Made by a program: the position numbers and the translations under genes. A model generated the notes under the pieces. It had not been told where the DNA came from, searched no databases, and saw only the letters and a program-made list of their open reading frames with translations. Positions 61,565 to 64,000 of a stretch of 64,000 nt of DNA are shown here, one piece after another (within the stretch, counting starts at the first letter, position 1; every line of letters starts with the position of its first letter). The DNA is taken from assembly GCA_038532735.1 (NCBI GenBank), contig JBCBAC010000003.1, forward strand, positions 1-64,000, in the 5' to 3' direction. This DNA is from JAHTBL01 sp038532735 (GTDB lineage: Bacteria > Pseudomonadota > Alphaproteobacteria > Rhodobacterales > Rhodobacteraceae).

Positions 61565-61593
61565 ATGGATGCCTCCGGCGGGGATATTTCCGA

Positions 61594-61634
61594 AAAGCGA
61601 AAGTGAGGCGCAGCGTCCTGGCTTTCGCTTTTTT
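61594..61634. terminator. Second, bidirectional terminator between panE-like gene and tRNA-Gly
   Basis: AAGCGAAAG (61595-61603) pairs with CTTTCGCTT (61622-61630), followed by TTTTC on plus and by TTTTCGG on minus. An inner GC palindrome (GAGGCGCAGCGTCCTG) lies in the loop. It can stop the operon from the left and the tRNA transcript from the right. Confidence 0.75.
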
Positions 61635-61664
61635 CAAATGTCCAAATGAGACGAAAGCGGCACT

Positions 61665-61738
61665 TGGAGCGGGTAACGGGAATCGAACCCGTAACTTAAG
61701 CTTGGGAAGCTCGCGTGATACCTTTTCACCATACCCGC
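61665..61738 (-). tRNA. tRNA-Gly (anticodon CCC)
   Basis: A 74-nt cloverleaf read on the minus strand with encoded CCA. The acceptor GCGGGTA pairs with TACCCGC, discriminator T. The D stem is GTGA/TCAC, the anticodon loop TTCCCAA places CCC at 34-36, the T stem is ACGGG/CCCGT and the T loop TTCGATT. The anticodon stem CGAGC/GCTTA has a C27-A43 mismatch and a G28-U42 wobble. It reads GGG glycine codons. Confidence 0.95.
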
Positions 61739-61774
61739 GCCGGAATGTTTGAGTAGACCGCGGACGCGGGGCCG

Positions 61775-63817
61775 TCAAGCGCGGCGGCGACGGCGGCGGC
61801 CTGCGGCTTGGTCTCCGGAATTGGTGTTGAAGCTGACATCGGGCAGGGACGTGATCTTGGCGAGCTCCGGGAAAGGATCGGTCGCGTGGGGAATCGCATT
61901 GGCGTTGACGAAATGCTCTTGGAATTTCGGCTCAATCGCGGTTTCGACCTTGTCGATTTGTTTGACCAGCGTCTCGATCTGGGTGCGGGCGGAGGTGTTG
62001 CACAAGGCAATCCGCGCGCCTGTGCCTGCCGCGTTGCCCGCGCTTGAGACTTTGTCGAGCGGGGCGTCTGGGATCATCCCAAGCACCATCGCGTGTTTAC
62101 TGGAAATATGAGCCCCAAAAGCGCCTGCGAGGACGACGCGGTCCACGACGTCGACTTTCATCTCGTCCATCAGTAGGCGCGCACCGGCATAGAGCGCGGA
62201 TTTCGCAAGCTGGATGGCGCGGATATCGCTTTGAGTGACGGTGATGAGCGGGCCGCCATCGGCGGTGCCATCATGGATGACATAGGCGTGGGTGCGACCC
62301 TCGGGGATGGAGCGTGGCGTGCCTGTTTGATCGGGGCCTCCGATCAGGCCAGACGGATCTAGCAAGCCCGCCATGCGCATTTCAGCCACCGCTTCGATAA
62401 TGCCGGAGCCGCAAATGCCGGTGATGCCGGTCGTGGCTGTGGCGGTTTCGAAGCCCTCATCGGTCGACCACAGATCGCAGCCGATCACTTTGAATCGGGG
62501 CTCCTTTGTGATCGGATCAATCTCGATCTTCTCGATGGCACCGGGGGCCGCGCGCTGACCGGAGGAAATTTGCGCGCCCTCGAAAGCGGGGCCTGTGGGC
62601 GAACTGCAGGCGAGGACTTTATCGGTATTGCCGAGCAGGATTTCGGCATTGGTTCCAACATCAACTATGAGGACCAAGTCACTGGAATTCTGGGGTTCTT
62701 CGCTTAGCGCGACTGCAGCGGCATCAGCGCCTACATGGCCTGCGATGCACGGCATAATAAAAACCCGCGCGCGGTCGTTCATGGCGGTCAGGTCAAGCTC
62801 TTTGGCGTCGAGGCTGACGGAGGAGGATGTCGCGAGCGCAAAGGGGGCTTGACCCAATTCGACCGGATCGATGCCGAGAAGGAGGTGGTGCATGACGGGG
62901 TTACAGACGAAGACTGTTTCGACGATATGAGCGGCGTCGATCTGCGCTTCCTCGGCGATTGCGACGGTCAATTCGTTGATTGCCTCGCGCACGGCGGAGG
63001 TCATTTCGACATCGCCGCCGGGATTCATCATGGCGTAGCTGACGCGGCTCATCAGGTCTTCGCCAAAGCGGATTTGCGGGTTCATGATGCCGCTTGAGGC
63101 TTTCACAGCCCCGTCGGTCAGATCGCACAGATGGGCCGCCACAGTGGTGGAGCCAAGGTCGATGGCGAGGCCGTAAAGCGGGCCTTCAAAGAAACCGGGC
63201 CAGACGTCGAGGACGCGGTGCGTGTCGTCTTGATGGCCTTTGTGCAGCGCGACGGTAACTGCCCACTCGCCCTTGCGCAGGGCCGGTTGGAGCTTGCGCA
63301 TCAGGGTAAGATCAGCCGTAATTCCGTCGATATCCCAATGGGTTCTGAGCGCATCTTGAAGTCGCTCGAAATCTCCGGTGGGGATGTGCATGTCAGGTTC
63401 CGCCACTTCGACATAGTAGAGCCGCGTTGCAGGCTCCATCGTGATCGCGCGGGCGGTAGCGGCTTTGCGGACGACCTGTTTGTGGACCTGGCTTTCGGCG
63501 GGCACATCGATGACGATGTCGCTTTGCACGGTCGCCTGACAGCCGAGGCGGCGGCCTTTCTTGAGGCCGCGTTTTTCATCATAGCGTTGCTCGACTGCGT
63601 TCCAGTTGGACAGGGCGGCGTCTTCGACTGTCACGCCATGTTTGGGGAATTCGCCGTAAGAGGGCGTGATTTGGCATTTTGAACAAATGCCACGCCCGCC
63701 ACAGACACTATCAAGATCGACGCCAAGCTGGCGTGCAGCGGTCAAGATTGGCGTGCCGACAGGAAAGTGCCCCCGTTTGCCCGAAGGCGTGAAGATCACG
63801 AGGGGGTCAGCTTTCAT
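61775..63817 (-). CDS. RACo-like corrinoid protein reductive activator (2Fe-2S ferredoxin + ASKHA ATPase, DUF4445)
   Basis: Reactivates the cobalt of corrinoid methyl-transfer proteins by ATP-driven reduction. The 680-residue protein has an N-terminal 2Fe-2S ferredoxin domain with Cys39-x5-Cys45-x2-Cys48 (VCGGRGICSKC) and Cys93. A linker and middle domain follow, then a C-terminal actin-like ATPase part: GLAIDLGSTTVAAHL (phosphate 1), VLIVDVGTNAEILLG (phosphate 2) and VVLAGAFGAHIS. The C-terminus ends AAGRRRRRRA, a basic tail also seen on the next gene. Its neighbour on the same strand looks like a pterin-binding methyltransferase, so both probably belong to a corrinoid-dependent C1 (methylamine, betaine or methoxy) system. 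Confidence 0.9.
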   Translation of the reverse strand: MKADPLVIFTPSGKRGHFPVGTPILTAARQLGVDLDSVCGGRGICSKCQITPSYGEFPKHGVTVEDAALSNWNAVEQRYDEKRGLKKGRRLGCQATVQSDIVIDVPAESQVHKQVVRKAATARAITMEPATRLYYVEVAEPDMHIPTGDFERLQDALRTHWDIDGITADLTLMRKLQPALRKGEWAVTVALHKGHQDDTHRVLDVWPGFFEGPLYGLAIDLGSTTVAAHLCDLTDGAVKASSGIMNPQIRFGEDLMSRVSYAMMNPGGDVEMTSAVREAINELTVAIAEEAQIDAAHIVETVFVCNPVMHHLLLGIDPVELGQAPFALATSSSVSLDAKELDLTAMNDRARVFIMPCIAGHVGADAAAVALSEEPQNSSDLVLIVDVGTNAEILLGNTDKVLACSSPTGPAFEGAQISSGQRAAPGAIEKIEIDPITKEPRFKVIGCDLWSTDEGFETATATTGITGICGSGIIEAVAEMRMAGLLDPSGLIGGPDQTGTPRSIPEGRTHAYVIHDGTADGGPLITVTQSDIRAIQLAKSALYAGARLLMDEMKVDVVDRVVLAGAFGAHISSKHAMVLGMIPDAPLDKVSSAGNAAGTGARIALCNTSARTQIETLVKQIDKVETAIEPKFQEHFVNANAIPHATDPFPELAKITSLPDVSFNTNSGDQAAGRRRRRRA

Positions 63818-63860
63818 TTCAACACCTTTTCAACGGGTTCCGTGAGGTTCCTAAAGTGCG

Positions 63861-64000
63861 TTAGGCGCGGCGACGGCGGCGCCCACCTTCGCGACCACCG
63901 CGACCACCCGCTGGGGCGGCGGTTTTGTTGAGCTTGATCCAGTTGCCACCCGACGGATCGTGATCCAGCAGGAAGTCGGCGGCGCGTATGGAGACAACCT
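63861..64000 (-). CDS. C-terminus of a probable pterin-binding (methyltetrahydrofolate:corrinoid type) methyltransferase (partial)
   Basis: Only the last 45 residues are inside the window; the stop is TAA at 63861-63863. The visible part reads VVSIRAADFLLDHDPSGGNW, then IKLNKTAAPAGGRGG, then the tail REGGRRRRRA. The RAA-x2-L-x3-DP-x3-NWI pattern resembles the end of dihydropteroate-synthase-like methyltetrahydrofolate:corrinoid methyltransferases of alphaproteobacterial C1 clusters. This is from memory of the family and needs the full gene. It lies 43 bp upstream of the RACo-like gene on the same strand, as expected for one operon. Confidence 0.5.
   Translation of the reverse strand, partial: VVSIRAADFLLDHDPSGGNWIKLNKTAAPAGGRGGREGGRRRRRA

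Overview
The window looks like chromosomal DNA of an alphaproteobacterium of the order Rhodobacterales, most likely the Roseobacter group. The evidence is the adjacent sciP-ctrA pair, a GTTC-N7-GTTC LexA-type box, a usg gene, the GC-rich codon use, and the mix of TRAP, tripartite tricarboxylate (TTT) and peptide ABC transporters with corrinoid C1 genes. I saw no phage, insertion sequence, CRISPR array or rRNA. Most of it is ordinary core genome with short accessory stretches between the core operons.

Layout. 1-8.1 kb (minus): the distal part of a peptide ABC transporter operon, a TonB-dependent receptor with an AraC-type regulator, and miaA. 8.2-20.2 kb (plus): the envelope superoperon pyrH-frr-uppS-cdsA-dxr-rseP-(47-aa peptide)-bamA-skp-fabZ-lpxA-lpxI-lpxB, which covers isoprenoid and phospholipid precursors, outer-membrane protein assembly and lipid A. 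20.2-27.3 kb: mnmA, then sciP-ctrA (cell cycle), ligA-recG (DNA repair), and a 40-aa membrane peptide gene behind LexA-type GTTC repeats. 27.3-35.3 kb: a Fe-S scaffold protein, hisI, gluQ, a methyltransferase, trmFO, gyrA, usg, dsbB and a DedA-like gene. 35.5-41.8 kb: TRAP permeases without a binding protein, an ICL/PEP-mutase family enzyme, cysS, a squalene/phytoene-synthase-like protein and an MFS carrier. 41.9-47.2 kb: cobalamin genes cobB-cobA / cbiD-cobK, then an AlkA-type glycosylase and an esterase. 47.2-50 kb is the most accessory-looking part: five 11-bp tandem repeats, an HNH protein, palindromic repeats, an unknown membrane protein and an orphan radical SAM enzyme. 50.1-53.8 kb: zwf-pgl-pgi behind a LacI-type palindrome. 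53.9-61.5 kb: a thioesterase, a ScfR/RamB-like regulator, and a divergent tctCBA-acyl-CoA ligase-panE-like operon. 61.6-64 kb: tRNA-Gly(CCC), a RACo-like corrinoid activator and the end of a pterin-dependent methyltransferase-like gene.

The best candidate for something undescribed is the 40-residue membrane peptide at 27026-27148. Its upstream region holds four GTTC elements at 10-11 bp steps, the last two forming a perfect alphaproteobacterial LexA box. This suggests an SOS-induced membrane peptide comparable in logic, though not in visible sequence, to the Caulobacter division inhibitor SidA. Other leads are the 11-bp iteron-like array at 47207-47261, the matching poly-arginine tails on the two corrinoid-system proteins at the right edge, and the regulator-TTT transporter-CoA ligase-reductase cluster at 54-61.5 kb.
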